Positions 1-7,694 of a stretch of 14,474 bases of DNA are shown piece after piece. The notes beneath the pieces were generated by a model. That model saw nothing but the letters and a program-made list of their open reading frames with translations. It was not told the origin of the DNA and searched no databases. Position numbers and translations under genes: made by a program. The stretch lies in assembly GCA_964437515.1 (NCBI GenBank), contig CAYTHB010000073.1:1-14474 (forward strand), in the 5' to 3' direction. The stretch is from Sterolibacterium sp964437515 (GTDB lineage Bacteria > Pseudomonadota > Gammaproteobacteria > Burkholderiales > Rhodocyclaceae). Within the stretch, counting starts at the first letter, position 1, and each line of letters starts with the position of its first letter.

Positions 1-54
1 TGCAGGTGCAGGTGCAGGTGCAGGTGCAGGTGCAGGTGCAGGTGCAGGTGCAGG
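1..54. repeat. Hexanucleotide tandem repeat, 9 copies of TGCAGG, truncated by window edge
   Basis: Nine perfect copies of TGCAGG (CCTGCA on the coding strand) fill positions 1-54 and may continue to the left. They lie in frame in the minus-strand pilus protein and encode alternating Pro-Ala. Because the unit is six bases, gain or loss of copies changes linker length without shifting the frame. Confidence 0.95.
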
Positions 55-492
55 GGAGGGAGAGAGTGCAGGAGGCGGTGATGCGGTGACGTGAGCTTGC
101 ATCGCCGGAGGATCAATGGGAACAGACGCATCTTCTATGGATGGCGATGAAGGCGCTTCCTGTAGGGGTTCTAGCGAGAGTGTGGCTAAAGATGGTGTGG
201 CTAAGGAGGGCGTGGTGAGTGCTGCCTCGGCAGGCTTCTCCACCGGGGGCTCGATCAGTTCTGGCCAATGCAGTGCCTCATCAAGGGCGGGAAAGGTCGC
301 GGGTGCGTGAGAGGGCTGCGTGCTGGATAAGGATTCGTGCGCTGTATTTTCAGGTTTGGTCTGCGTGCCGGATGCCTGAAGCGATATGTCGGATGTCGGC
401 CGGACGGGGCTTTCCTGTCCTTCGGGTGGGCGGGGCGACTCCCCTGATTTTTCCTGACTTGCCCGTTGCAGGGCATCGAGCAACAGACTCAT
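1..492 (-). CDS. MshN/ExeB-like pilus assembly protein, N-terminal part (runs off left edge)
   Basis: This is an open frame of exactly 164 codons from ATG at 492 to the window edge with no stop, so the C-terminus is missing. It begins MSLLLDALQRASQEK. That N-terminal motif is shared by ExeB/GspB proteins (MSYILDALKK type) and by the TPR proteins encoded beside MshL secretins. What follows is a low-complexity Pro/Ser/Ala/Glu-rich stretch with a repeated SLATPSLATLSLE segment, ending in (Pro-Ala)9. No membrane segment or TPR is visible in this part; in relatives they come later. The ATG overlaps the secretin stop as ATGA, the third gene of a coupled pilus operon. By family, such proteins are inner-membrane anchored and help secretin or pilus assembly. 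The family is inferred from a short motif plus context; a GspB-like protein is the main alternative. Confidence 0.7.
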   Translation of the reverse strand, partial: MSLLLDALQRASQEKSGESPRPPEGQESPVRPTSDISLQASGTQTKPENTAHESLSSTQPSHAPATFPALDEALHWPELIEPPVEKPAEAALTTPSLATPSLATLSLEPLQEAPSSPSIEDASVPIDPPAMQAHVTASPPPALSPSPAPAPAPAPAPAPAPAPA

Positions 493-2372
493 GGACGGTG
501 TGGGGATGCAGGTGAGGATAAGGGAAGGGCGCGGGGTGTTTCGGGCGGGTTCATCATGCTGCGTGCCTCAGGCAGGATGTTACGGTAGCGTTTGTAGTCT
601 CCTTCGAGGCTGGCATCCGTGAGGATGGTTGGACGCAGGAAAACCACCAGCTCGGATTTACGCGTAGTGCTGTCTTTGTATTTGAACAGGTTGCCGACGT
701 AGGGGGTCTGATTCAGCAGCGGGACTTCATCGCTCTTGTTGTTGCGGGTGTCCTGCATCAGACCGCCGAGGATGGCAATATCGCCGGTTTGTACCCGCAT
801 GATCGATTCCATTTCACGCGTCTGGACGATGGGGATGGGGTTGCTGAGCCGGTTTTCGGCGAGTACAGGGTTAGGGTCCATGGCATAGCCGCTAATCCGG
901 GAGATGGTGGGCCGCAGGTTGAGAATGACATCGCCATTGTCACTGATCTGGGGTGTCACCGTCATCAGGAAACCGATGGGGACGGTGTTCATGGCGGTGC
1001 TGTAGGTGGGGGCTACGGCGGGGGTGGTGGCCGTCGCTGCCGTTCCTGGGGTGACGGTAATGGTGAAATAGACTTCGTTATCGACGACTTTGAGCAGGCT
1101 GGTCTGGCTGTTGAGGACGGATATTTTGGGGCTCGACAGCACGCGCAGTGTGCCGAAGGATTCCAGCAGTTTGAGGGCAGCACTGATGTCGGCTTCAGCG
1201 CTGCTCTTTTTCCATGTCATGGAGGCCAGGCTGCTGATCATGCCCCCGGTGATCAATCCGGAACTGGAACCCATCGGGAGCAGGTTGATTCCTGAGCCTG
1301 CGGTACTGCCGAGATTGCGCACGATGCTCCAGTCGATGCCTTGCTGAAAGCGATCGGAGAGATCGACTTCCACAATGGTGGCTTCGATTAGAACTTGACG
1401 ATGTGCACTGCGCAGGATGCCGTCAAGAAATTCACGGATTTTGTCGTGCTGACGTGCGGTGGCGCGCACGGTGACAAGGCCACTTTCTGCATTGGCAATG
1501 ACGGAAGCGGCTTCGCGATAGGTGGTGCGTCGCACGACGGTATTGCCTTGCTGGGTGAGTTGTCCGGGCAAGGGCTCGCCGCGTGCATTTTGGCCCCGGC
1601 CTGTGCCGGGTAGCGCAGCCCCCGTGGCGCCCGGCTGTGGAATGGCGGTTTGTTGCTCACTTTGCTCGGTGACGGTTTCACTGGAGCCTTCAGGCAGTAT
1701 CTTGTCCGTTTCGCGTAGGATGTCGCGCAGATTGGCAATGAGCGTATCCCAAAAGCGGTTGTTGGCCGTATTGGTGAGCGAGGTCATCGATGAATTGTTG
1801 CCTGATGCGCCTGCGCTGCTCCCGGCACTGCCGCCGGGTGCGGTTCCTGAAGCCCCCAAGCTGGTTGATGTGTTGACCGAGCTTCGCGCATCGCGCTGGA
1901 TGTTGGGGTAATCGATACGGTAGTTCTTGAGATAAGGCGTGTCTGGCATCACGGAAAGGTTTTTTCCGTTGCTGCCGCTGATTTCGTAGCGCATGTCGAT
2001 CTGCGCCGCGATGCGATCCAGAATTTCCGGCAGGGTCTGATCCAGTACGTTCATGGTGACCGTTCCGGAGATGCCAGGGTGGATGTCTACATTGATCTTG
2101 GCATCACGCGCCAGGGCAAACAGGAGTTCATCGACATTGACGTTATGAACGACGACGCTATACAGCTCCGGACGGGGCGTGGGTGCGGGGGGCGGCGGCA
2201 AAGGGGGTGCCGGAATGAAATCCGGCACTTTGCCAGTGATGGCAGGCGCGGGTTCGAGGTGGTGATCAGATGGGGGGATGGGTGCGCTGGCGCAAGCCGA
2301 TAAGCCCAAGGAACAGAACAATAGATACCGCAGAGATTTCGGCAATGAGGGTCGTGCTTCGTGAGACATCAT
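489..2372 (-). CDS. mshL: MshL-type secretin, outer-membrane lipoprotein (MSHA pilus biogenesis)
   Basis: This secretin should form the outer-membrane pore through which an MSHA-type pilus is extruded. Counting from ATG at 2372 (627 residues), a short signal peptide ends in lipobox LSAC with Cys27. Next come a Pro-rich stretch (about 54-68), a STN/N0-like domain (about 70-144) with NVDELLFALARDAKINVDI, the MshL-like YRIDYPNIQRDARSSVN segment, and a Ser/Gly linker (about 164-199). The secretin core (about 324-584) starts at RQVLIEATIVEVDLS and includes ILGGLMQDTRNNKSDEVPLL and the closing ELVVFLRPTIL. The start is uncertain. GTG at 2435 overlaps the upstream stop as GTGA and would suit translational coupling, but it gives an unusually long 37-residue n-region. 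ATG 2372 gives a normal lipoprotein signal. Neither has a clear Shine-Dalgarno. The stop overlaps the next gene's ATG by 4 bases. PilQ or GspD are less likely given the N-terminal domain and the neighbours. Confidence 0.9.
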   Translation of the reverse strand: MMSHEARPSLPKSLRYLLFCSLGLSACASAPIPPSDHHLEPAPAITGKVPDFIPAPPLPPPPAPTPRPELYSVVVHNVNVDELLFALARDAKINVDIHPGISGTVTMNVLDQTLPEILDRIAAQIDMRYEISGSNGKNLSVMPDTPYLKNYRIDYPNIQRDARSSVNTSTSLGASGTAPGGSAGSSAGASGNNSSMTSLTNTANNRFWDTLIANLRDILRETDKILPEGSSETVTEQSEQQTAIPQPGATGAALPGTGRGQNARGEPLPGQLTQQGNTVVRRTTYREAASVIANAESGLVTVRATARQHDKIREFLDGILRSAHRQVLIEATIVEVDLSDRFQQGIDWSIVRNLGSTAGSGINLLPMGSSSGLITGGMISSLASMTWKKSSAEADISAALKLLESFGTLRVLSSPKISVLNSQTSLLKVVDNEVYFTITVTPGTAATATTPAVAPTYSTAMNTVPIGFLMTVTPQISDNGDVILNLRPTISRISGYAMDPNPVLAENRLSNPIPIVQTREMESIMRVQTGDIAILGGLMQDTRNNKSDEVPLLNQTPYVGNLFKYKDSTTRKSELVVFLRPTILTDASLEGDYKRYRNILPEARSMMNPPETPRALPLSSPASPHRP

Positions 2373-2431
2373 GACGGCACGTGATGGGGCGGAATGGCGG
2401 TGAGCCGCCCGGTGTGGGTTGACAGGTTCGA

Positions 2432-3598
2432 TCACGGGAGATGTTCCGGGAGAAGTTCTGGGCTCTGGGGCGATGTTTCTTCAGGGACTGATGAGGGGGG
2501 CTGGGTGAACATGGCGGTTTGCAGCGTCGGGTTCAGCAGAGGTAAGGCCAGGGCAAGCGGTTGTGCAGGAGAGAGCGACATGGGATGCAGGGGAGCGGCT
2601 TGAGGTGCGCGCAATTCGATATGATAGCCCGCATAAAAGAGAATGGCCGCAGTCATGGTGGCGGCCATGATGATGCTCATGATGAAGTAAGGTAGCCAAC
2701 GATTGGATCGAATCCATGAAGAGCCTGGTGCTTGCTGTGTGATCGTTCTGGATGAGCCCGTTGCCAAAGGAGACAAAGTGCCCAAGGGATCGGCAAACTC
2801 CTTGCAGGCGGATTTGACGTGACGATGCCCCACGATCTTTTGGCTGCTGGCGTAGGCAGCGAGTAGTGCCTTGTCTGCCAGTAGATTGATGCGTCGCGCA
2901 CGTCCTCCCGAGGCTTTGGTCAATAATGAAAGGGCTCTGGTGTTGAAGATGCGCCCGCCTTGCCACCCGGCGATACGCAGGCGGTGGTCAATGTAAGCGG
3001 CGGCATCGTCGCGTGAGAAAGGCTTGAGTTCAAAGCGGTGGATGACTCTGTCACGCACTTGACGCAGGTGCGGTTCGGCAAGCAGGATATCCAGTTCTGG
3101 CTGGCCGAAGAGCATGATGTTGACGAGTTTGTGCTGCCCCGTTTCGAGGTTGGAGAGCAGGCGCACTTCTTCCAGTGACTCGGCGGGCATGGCATGGGCT
3201 TCGTCGATAACGAGTAGAACACGTTCCCCGAGGCTGTGACGGCGCAATAATTCATGATGGAGTGTGGCCAGTTTTTCCTCAAGCGAGCTGGAGGCGAAAG
3301 TCAGCCCCAGATCGCGGCCAATGGCGCTGATGATTTCGTCACGGCTGAAGCAGGGATTGGCCAGATAGACTACGCCGGTTCCCGGGGGAAGGCGTTCGAT
3401 CATCTGGCGTGCCAGCAATGTTTTGCCACTGCCGACTTCAGCGACAATGGTCGCAATACCCTCTTCATGTGCAGCGACATGCAGGAGTACCTTGAGCATG
3501 TCTCCGCGCTGGCTACCCGAAAAGAAGTAGTCTGTATTCGGTGTAATCTGGAAAGGGTGCTGCTTGAGTCCAAAATGTTCCTGATAGATCGCGGCCAT
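2432..3598 (-). CDS. mshM: ExeA/MshM-like AAA+ ATPase with C-terminal membrane segment
   Basis: An ATPase of the ExeA/MshM family, thought to help secretin assembly or peptidoglycan passage. Counted from ATG 3598 (388 residues), the family N-terminus YQEHFGLKQHPFQITPNTDYFF is followed by a Walker A at 53-60 (AEVGSGKT), Walker B LLVIDEAH (about 128-135), a sensor-like NIMLFGQPEL segment and the arginine-rich GGRARRINLLADKALL. One membrane helix lies at about 302-324, and then a Pro/Leu-rich periplasmic tail without an obvious peptidoglycan-binding domain. The first Walker A residue is Ala instead of Gly. The start is chosen at ATG 3598 with GTGAAG just upstream; GTG 3607 in the same frame is the alternative. 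It is the first gene of the pilus unit and its stop overlaps the GTG option of mshL. A type II secretion ExeA is the alternative call, but the MshL-type secretin next door favours MshM. Confidence 0.85.
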   Translation of the reverse strand: MAAIYQEHFGLKQHPFQITPNTDYFFSGSQRGDMLKVLLHVAAHEEGIATIVAEVGSGKTLLARQMIERLPPGTGVVYLANPCFSRDEIISAIGRDLGLTFASSSLEEKLATLHHELLRRHSLGERVLLVIDEAHAMPAESLEEVRLLSNLETGQHKLVNIMLFGQPELDILLAEPHLRQVRDRVIHRFELKPFSRDDAAAYIDHRLRIAGWQGGRIFNTRALSLLTKASGGRARRINLLADKALLAAYASSQKIVGHRHVKSACKEFADPLGTLSPLATGSSRTITQQAPGSSWIRSNRWLPYFIMSIIMAATMTAAILFYAGYHIELRAPQAAPLHPMSLSPAQPLALALPLLNPTLQTAMFTQPPSSVPEETSPQSPELLPEHLP

Positions 3599-3607
3599 GA
3601 TCTTCAC

Positions 3608-3776
3608 TCACTTGTCGTAAGAAATGCACTACAACTAATTATCCTTTGAATTTGAAAGGATATGGCATGAACTGAATTGGAAGGATCGTAGGAAAAAGCC
3701 CTTTGTTTTCAGGAGTGGCATATGTTTTTCGACTGACATAATCATCAAATCATTCAGAAGGTGAAGGGAATCGGGC
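3608..3776. promoter_or_regulatory. Divergent intergenic region between pilus operon and Ig-like lipoprotein gene
   Basis: About 170-180 AT-richer bases separate the divergent starts, so promoters for both directions must lie here or overlap the gene starts. A minus-strand GATAAT at 3638-3643 is a possible -10 box about 40 bases before the mshM ATG, but I see no good -35. On the plus strand CATAAT at 3737-3742 is a weak -10 candidate. AAGGTGAAGGG (3758-3768) is a good Shine-Dalgarno eight bases before ATG 3777. No clear operator palindrome was found. Confidence 0.4.
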
Positions 3777-6551
3777 ATGCGTTCCAAAAAGCTGCACTCA
3801 TTATTGTTCGTCGTTTTCATGGCAATCGTCTCGATGGGGCTGTCCGCTTGTCTGGGGGGCGCGGGCAGTGCCGCCAACGGGGGCGCAGGCGGAATAGGAG
3901 AAAATGGCTCGACCTCTGCAGCGCAAGCGACGGTGACCCTGGCACTACTTTCAAGCCAGAGCCCCACGGCGGGGCGTGTGGCTTCTGTGACTTACGGTAC
4001 TTCCATCTGGGTGATGGCAACGATCAAGAATGCCGCCGGTGCGGCGATTCCCAATACGGTGGTGAGTTTCGCAACAGACAGCCCCTTGGTCGTATTTACG
4101 CCAACAAGTGCCAGTGCCCTGACCGATAGCGAGGGTCGGGCATGGATGCGACTGGATGCGGCCAGCCTCTCGGCCGCAGGTGCGACAACACTGACGGCTT
4201 CTGCGAGTGTGACGAGTACGAGTAACGGTACGAATACCAGTACAAGTTATACCAGCGCACCGCTGGGGGTGGCGGTGAATGCCACGAGTGTTACTTTGGG
4301 AACAATGACGCTGAGTCCCGCTTCAATTTCTGCTTATGGTACGAGCAGCATCAGTGTTCCGGTGCTCATCAATGGCGCACCGGCAAGCGTGCCAATACAG
4401 GTCGTTTTCACTTCATCCTGCGCCGCGACAGATAAGGCTGTTTTGTCGAGTCCTGTCATGGCGACGGGAGGCTTTGCCACAACAACGTATAAGGATGCCA
4501 ACTGTGCATCGGGCAGTGATGTGATTACCGCTTCGGTGGGAGATGCCTCTGTCGCAACAACCATTACCGTGGCATCGTCGGCGGCCAGCTTGACGTTATC
4601 GTTGCTGTCGAGCGCGTCTCCGACAGCAACGCTCGTTAATACGGTCAACTATGGAAGCCCCGTCTGGGCATTGGCCAGTCTCAAGAATGCCGCCGGTGCG
4701 GCGATTCCCAATACGGTGGTGAGCTTCGCGACAGACAGCCCGATGGTGGTGTTTACGCCGGTGAGTGCCAGTGCTTTGACTGATAGTGACGGTCGGGCAT
4801 GGGTACGGCTGGATGCGGCTAGCCTATCGACGGCGGGTGCGACGACATTGACGGCTTCTGCCAATGTGGTAAGTAGTAATGGCTCAAATACGAGTACGGC
4901 GACTTCCTATACGACTGCCCCCTTGGGGGTGGCCGTGAATGCGTCGAATATCACGCTGGGGGCGATGACACTGAGTCCCGCTTCAATTTCTGCCTATGGC
5001 AGCAGTACGATCAGTGTGCCGGTATTACTGAATGGGGCTCCCATTGGCGTACCCGTTTCAGTTGTTTTTTCGTCGCCCTGCGCTGCAAGCGGTAAAGCTG
5101 AATTATCGAGCCCGGTGACGACGGTAGGGGGGATCGCCACGGCAACGTATAAAGATACAAATTGTGCAACGGGAAGTGATGTCATCATGGCTTCCATGGG
5201 GACGGCAACCCAGAGCGCAACCATCGTCGTGCCTCCGCCATCAGCCAATAATCTGCAATTTGTTTCTGCGCTTCCAACCGTCATTGGTATTCAAGGGACG
5301 GGTTCGCTCTTGCAGCAAAACGCCAGTGTGACGTTCAAGGTTGTGGATGCCAGCAACAACGGACGACAAGGTGTTCCCGTGTCTTTCGGGCTCTTGCAGT
5401 CGCCACGGAGTGGAGGTGCGACCCTGGCAAATTATTCGGCAATCTCTGGTGCCGATGGCAATGTGACGGCCACCGTGATGGCAGGTACCGTTCCCATGCC
5501 GGTGACAGTGCTGGCGCAGATGGCAATGCCGGGTGGGGGTACGGCAACCGTTCAGTCGAATGCACTTACTGTCACTACAGGAGTTCCGTCACAAGACTTT
5601 CTCTCCTTGAGTGTGCAGACGCATAACATCGAGGGTTTGTCCTATGACGGCATTACTTCGAATCTGACGGTGATTGCTTCGGATCGCGTGGGCAATCCGG
5701 TGCCGGATGGAACAACGGTGAATTTCATTACCGAAGGGAGCCAGATCGTCCCGCCCTCCTGCCAGACTGCCAATGGGACGTGTTCGGTGGTGTTCAAGAG
5801 TGCGCAATTCAAGCCTGCGGATGGACGTGTGACGGTGTTGGCATATGCCAGCGGCGAAAAGAGTTTTATTGATCTCAACGGCAATAATACGTATGACTCC
5901 GAGGAGACTTTTTACGACTTGGGTGATCCTTTCATCGATGCAAGCGAGAATGGACTCTGGGATGCCACCAATTCGCGTGAGCAAAGTCTGAATTTCGCCC
6001 CCGTCTCCAATCCGGTTGCTTGTTCGGTGCGTTTGGGGAATGGCAGTGCGGCTGCACTCCCCACCAATTACAGCAATGTGCCCAGTGTCCAGAATTCTTG
6101 CAGCGGAACATGGAATAGTGGGCGGGCTTATGTACGACGCAGTACGGTGATGATCTTGTCAGGCTCAACGCCCGCATCATCGATCACACAATTGAACTAC
6201 GCCATGAATGGCCGTTGTAATGGCGTGTTCTCGTTCAGTTTGAGCGACCAGAACGGGAATCCCATGCCTGCCGGGACAACGATCGCTGTGGGCACGCTCA
6301 ACACGGTGAGATTCCAGAGCACGGATGCGCTCGGCAGTGTGGTGTCTGGTAAAGCCACGATCAGTCTGCCGCTGACGACAGTGCCGGATAGTCTGCGGCC
6401 GACGACGATTATGATTTCTGTGGAGGGGGGTGATGCCTGCAAAGCACCGTCGGCTGCGTCAGGGGATACTTGGCCGACAGGAGACTTCACGCTGCTCATT
6501 AAAACCCCGCAAGGCGTGGAAACGCCGATCGCGGTGCATATTGCTCCGTAA
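3777..6551 (+). CDS. Large lipoprotein of tandem Ig-like (Big_1/invasin-type) domains
   Basis: A 924-residue exported protein. Residues 1-25 form a lipoprotein signal with lipobox LSAC (Cys25), then a Gly-rich linker to about residue 50. Residues 53-270 and 272-485 are two near-identical modules, each with an Ig-like part (PNTVVSFATDSPxVVFTP, then LTDSxGRAWxRLDAASL) and a second part carrying a Cys pair (C215/C243 and C435/C463). Further Big_1-like domains follow: VTFKVVDASNNGRQGVPVSF (519-538) and NPVPDGTTVNF (640-650) with C662/C669. An acidic, EF-hand-like stretch spans 699-729, and a last domain has SLSDQNGNPMPAGTTI (821-836). No C-terminal anchor or autotransporter domain is seen, so attachment would be by lipid. 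ATG 3777 has a good Shine-Dalgarno. Its role is unknown; adhesin or pilus-associated surface protein is an inference from domain type and from being divergent to an MSHA-type pilus operon. Confidence 0.85.
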   Translation: MRSKKLHSLLFVVFMAIVSMGLSACLGGAGSAANGGAGGIGENGSTSAAQATVTLALLSSQSPTAGRVASVTYGTSIWVMATIKNAAGAAIPNTVVSFATDSPLVVFTPTSASALTDSEGRAWMRLDAASLSAAGATTLTASASVTSTSNGTNTSTSYTSAPLGVAVNATSVTLGTMTLSPASISAYGTSSISVPVLINGAPASVPIQVVFTSSCAATDKAVLSSPVMATGGFATTTYKDANCASGSDVITASVGDASVATTITVASSAASLTLSLLSSASPTATLVNTVNYGSPVWALASLKNAAGAAIPNTVVSFATDSPMVVFTPVSASALTDSDGRAWVRLDAASLSTAGATTLTASANVVSSNGSNTSTATSYTTAPLGVAVNASNITLGAMTLSPASISAYGSSTISVPVLLNGAPIGVPVSVVFSSPCAASGKAELSSPVTTVGGIATATYKDTNCATGSDVIMASMGTATQSATIVVPPPSANNLQFVSALPTVIGIQGTGSLLQQNASVTFKVVDASNNGRQGVPVSFGLLQSPRSGGATLANYSAISGADGNVTATVMAGTVPMPVTVLAQMAMPGGGTATVQSNALTVTTGVPSQDFLSLSVQTHNIEGLSYDGITSNLTVIASDRVGNPVPDGTTVNFITEGSQIVPPSCQTANGTCSVVFKSAQFKPADGRVTVLAYASGEKSFIDLNGNNTYDSEETFYDLGDPFIDASENGLWDATNSREQSLNFAPVSNPVACSVRLGNGSAAALPTNYSNVPSVQNSCSGTWNSGRAYVRRSTVMILSGSTPASSITQLNYAMNGRCNGVFSFSLSDQNGNPMPAGTTIAVGTLNTVRFQSTDALGSVVSGKATISLPLTTVPDSLRPTTIMISVEGGDACKAPSAASGDTWPTGDFTLLIKTPQGVETPIAVHIAP
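3933..5231 (+). repeat. Internal tandem duplication, two units of about 650 bp in the Ig-like gene
   Basis: Unit 1 is about 3933-4586 and unit 2 about 4590-5231. The offset is 657 bases in the first half and 660 after a one-codon length difference. The best-conserved block is 43 identical bases at 4024-4066 and 4681-4723; another is 23 identical bases at 4311-4333 and 4971-4993. Elsewhere the copies differ at many synonymous and some non-synonymous sites. This points to an in-frame duplication with patchy divergence or local gene conversion. Confidence 0.9.
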
Positions 6552-6558
6552 GGAAATC

Positions 6559-6590
6559 GATTTCAGCGGCGTGTGCGCAGGACTGAAATC
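6559..6590. terminator. Possible bidirectional terminator hairpin between convergent genes
   Basis: The convergent stops at 6551 (plus) and 6563 (minus) are only 11 bases apart. GATTTCAG (6559-6566) is exactly complementary to CTGAAATC (6583-6590), with a 16-base loop that can pair further through GCG/CGC. There is no T-run after either arm, so intrinsic termination is uncertain. The arms partly lie in the coding end of the membrane protein gene. Confidence 0.25.
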
Positions 6591-7681
6591 AGCAGCATGA
6601 CCATACCCGCAAGGACGAATCCACCGCCTTGCGGGATACCACAGGCCAGCAGGATGCCTCCGATGAGCATCAAGCCACTGCGTAGCCCACCCAGCCAGCC
6701 TAGGTGGGTGCGCAGTTGCGTATGCCATTCGCGCTGTGGGCCGGGGCGCAGCCAGACAGGGAGCAGTTGTGTCGCTGCACCGCTGACCAGCGGTAGTAAA
6801 AAGGCTGCGCCGTAGCCGAGCAGGGCATCCTGGCCATTCAGCACATGAGTGCCATGCAAAGTGCCGAGAAATAACAGGGCGATCAAACCGACGACGGCGA
6901 GTGCCAATGCCGGTGGCGCGCCATGCCATTGGAGCATCCGCTGACGATGGGTCTGCCACCCGTCGTAGAGCATGCGAGCAGGTGCGATGAGGTACAGTGC
7001 TGCACCCAGAACACTGAGCGCAGGCTGCCAGCCTGCACCGAGGGCGAGGAGTAGCACGCCTGCGACGGCATATTTCAAATCGCGCTTGAGCCGCAGAGCA
7101 ACCTGCGGATCGGGAATGCCCGTCGCTGTGGGCAGCAGCACTTGCAGCGTGCCGATGGCGGTGAGCCCGACAAACCCCAGCAGATTGAGATGCAGATGAA
7201 ACAGACGCAAGGCAGCGCGTTGTTCAGGCCAGACGCTCATCAGGGGAACAGCCAGCAATGCCAGCCCGAGACACAGCAAGGCGGCGATATACCACGCATA
7301 ACCGGGATGCGGCTTGCACACCATCTTGCGGGCACGCTGGCGACACCAGAGCAGTAGCGCGAGGAGGCTGCCACCTGCTAAAGCAAATGCTGCATGACTT
7401 GCAGCGATCAAGGGAATGATGCCCGTCAGACCGGCGACGAGGCTCAGGCCGCCGAGCCATGCGGCCAAGGGAATCCATTGCAATGCGCGGCTGACCGTGT
7501 TGCCGCTGCGGGTGAGGACGGGAATGAAATAAGTCATCGCCGCGAGAATCAGCGGCAGGATGCCCAGTGCCAGTGCGACGTGAGCAATTGCCGCAGGTGG
7601 CCAGGCGGAGAACCAGGCCAGTCCGCCAGCGGCGGCCATCATCAGGATTGCATTGATGGCCAGCAGCGGCAGGATGGGCAT
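6563..7681 (-). CDS. Polytopic membrane protein with HxH helix, NnrS / heme-copper oxidase subunit I-like
   Basis: Counted from ATG 7681 (372 residues), the protein is almost entirely hydrophobic with roughly ten to twelve predicted helices. Notable histidines are H34 (IAHVALALG), H96 (ASHAAFALAG), H162 and H164 in FHLHLNLLGFVGL followed by IGTLQVLLP, and H276/H279 (LHGTHVLNG). The HxHLxxxG...iG...LP pattern resembles the histidine helices of NnrS and of NorB/CcoN-type oxidase subunits, so heme or metal binding is plausible but not shown. The Tyr-containing active-site helix of true oxidases was not recognised. The start was chosen because helix 1 begins right after it; GTG 7726 in frame would overlap the upstream gene by 32 bases and add 15 polar residues. 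No good Shine-Dalgarno precedes either. It follows the DUF2249 gene by 13 bases, so the two are probably co-transcribed. The exact family is uncertain. Confidence 0.6.
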   Translation of the reverse strand: MPILPLLAINAILMMAAAGGLAWFSAWPPAAIAHVALALGILPLILAAMTYFIPVLTRSGNTVSRALQWIPLAAWLGGLSLVAGLTGIIPLIAASHAAFALAGGSLLALLLWCRQRARKMVCKPHPGYAWYIAALLCLGLALLAVPLMSVWPEQRAALRLFHLHLNLLGFVGLTAIGTLQVLLPTATGIPDPQVALRLKRDLKYAVAGVLLLALGAGWQPALSVLGAALYLIAPARMLYDGWQTHRQRMLQWHGAPPALALAVVGLIALLFLGTLHGTHVLNGQDALLGYGAAFLLPLVSGAATQLLPVWLRPGPQREWHTQLRTHLGWLGGLRSGLMLIGGILLACGIPQGGGFVLAGMVMLLISVLRTRR

Positions 7682-7694
7682 GGCAGAAGCGGGA

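Noticed and set aside
1..54. CRISPR array
   Set aside because: The unit is a contiguous 6-base tandem without spacers and lies in a coding frame.
789..1295. Plus-strand open frame of 168 codons opposite the secretin
   Set aside because: It is Gly/Asp-rich shadow coding of the conserved secretin domain on the other strand, with no ribosome-binding site.
2174..2210. G-rich stretch resembling a G-quadruplex
   Set aside because: It is the complement of CCC-type proline codons in the Pro-rich linker of the secretin and is explained by the protein.
2432..3598. Type II secretion ExeA rather than MshM
   Set aside because: The adjacent secretin has the MshL-type N-terminal domain and lipoprotein signal, so the pilus assignment fits better, although the ATPase alone cannot decide it.
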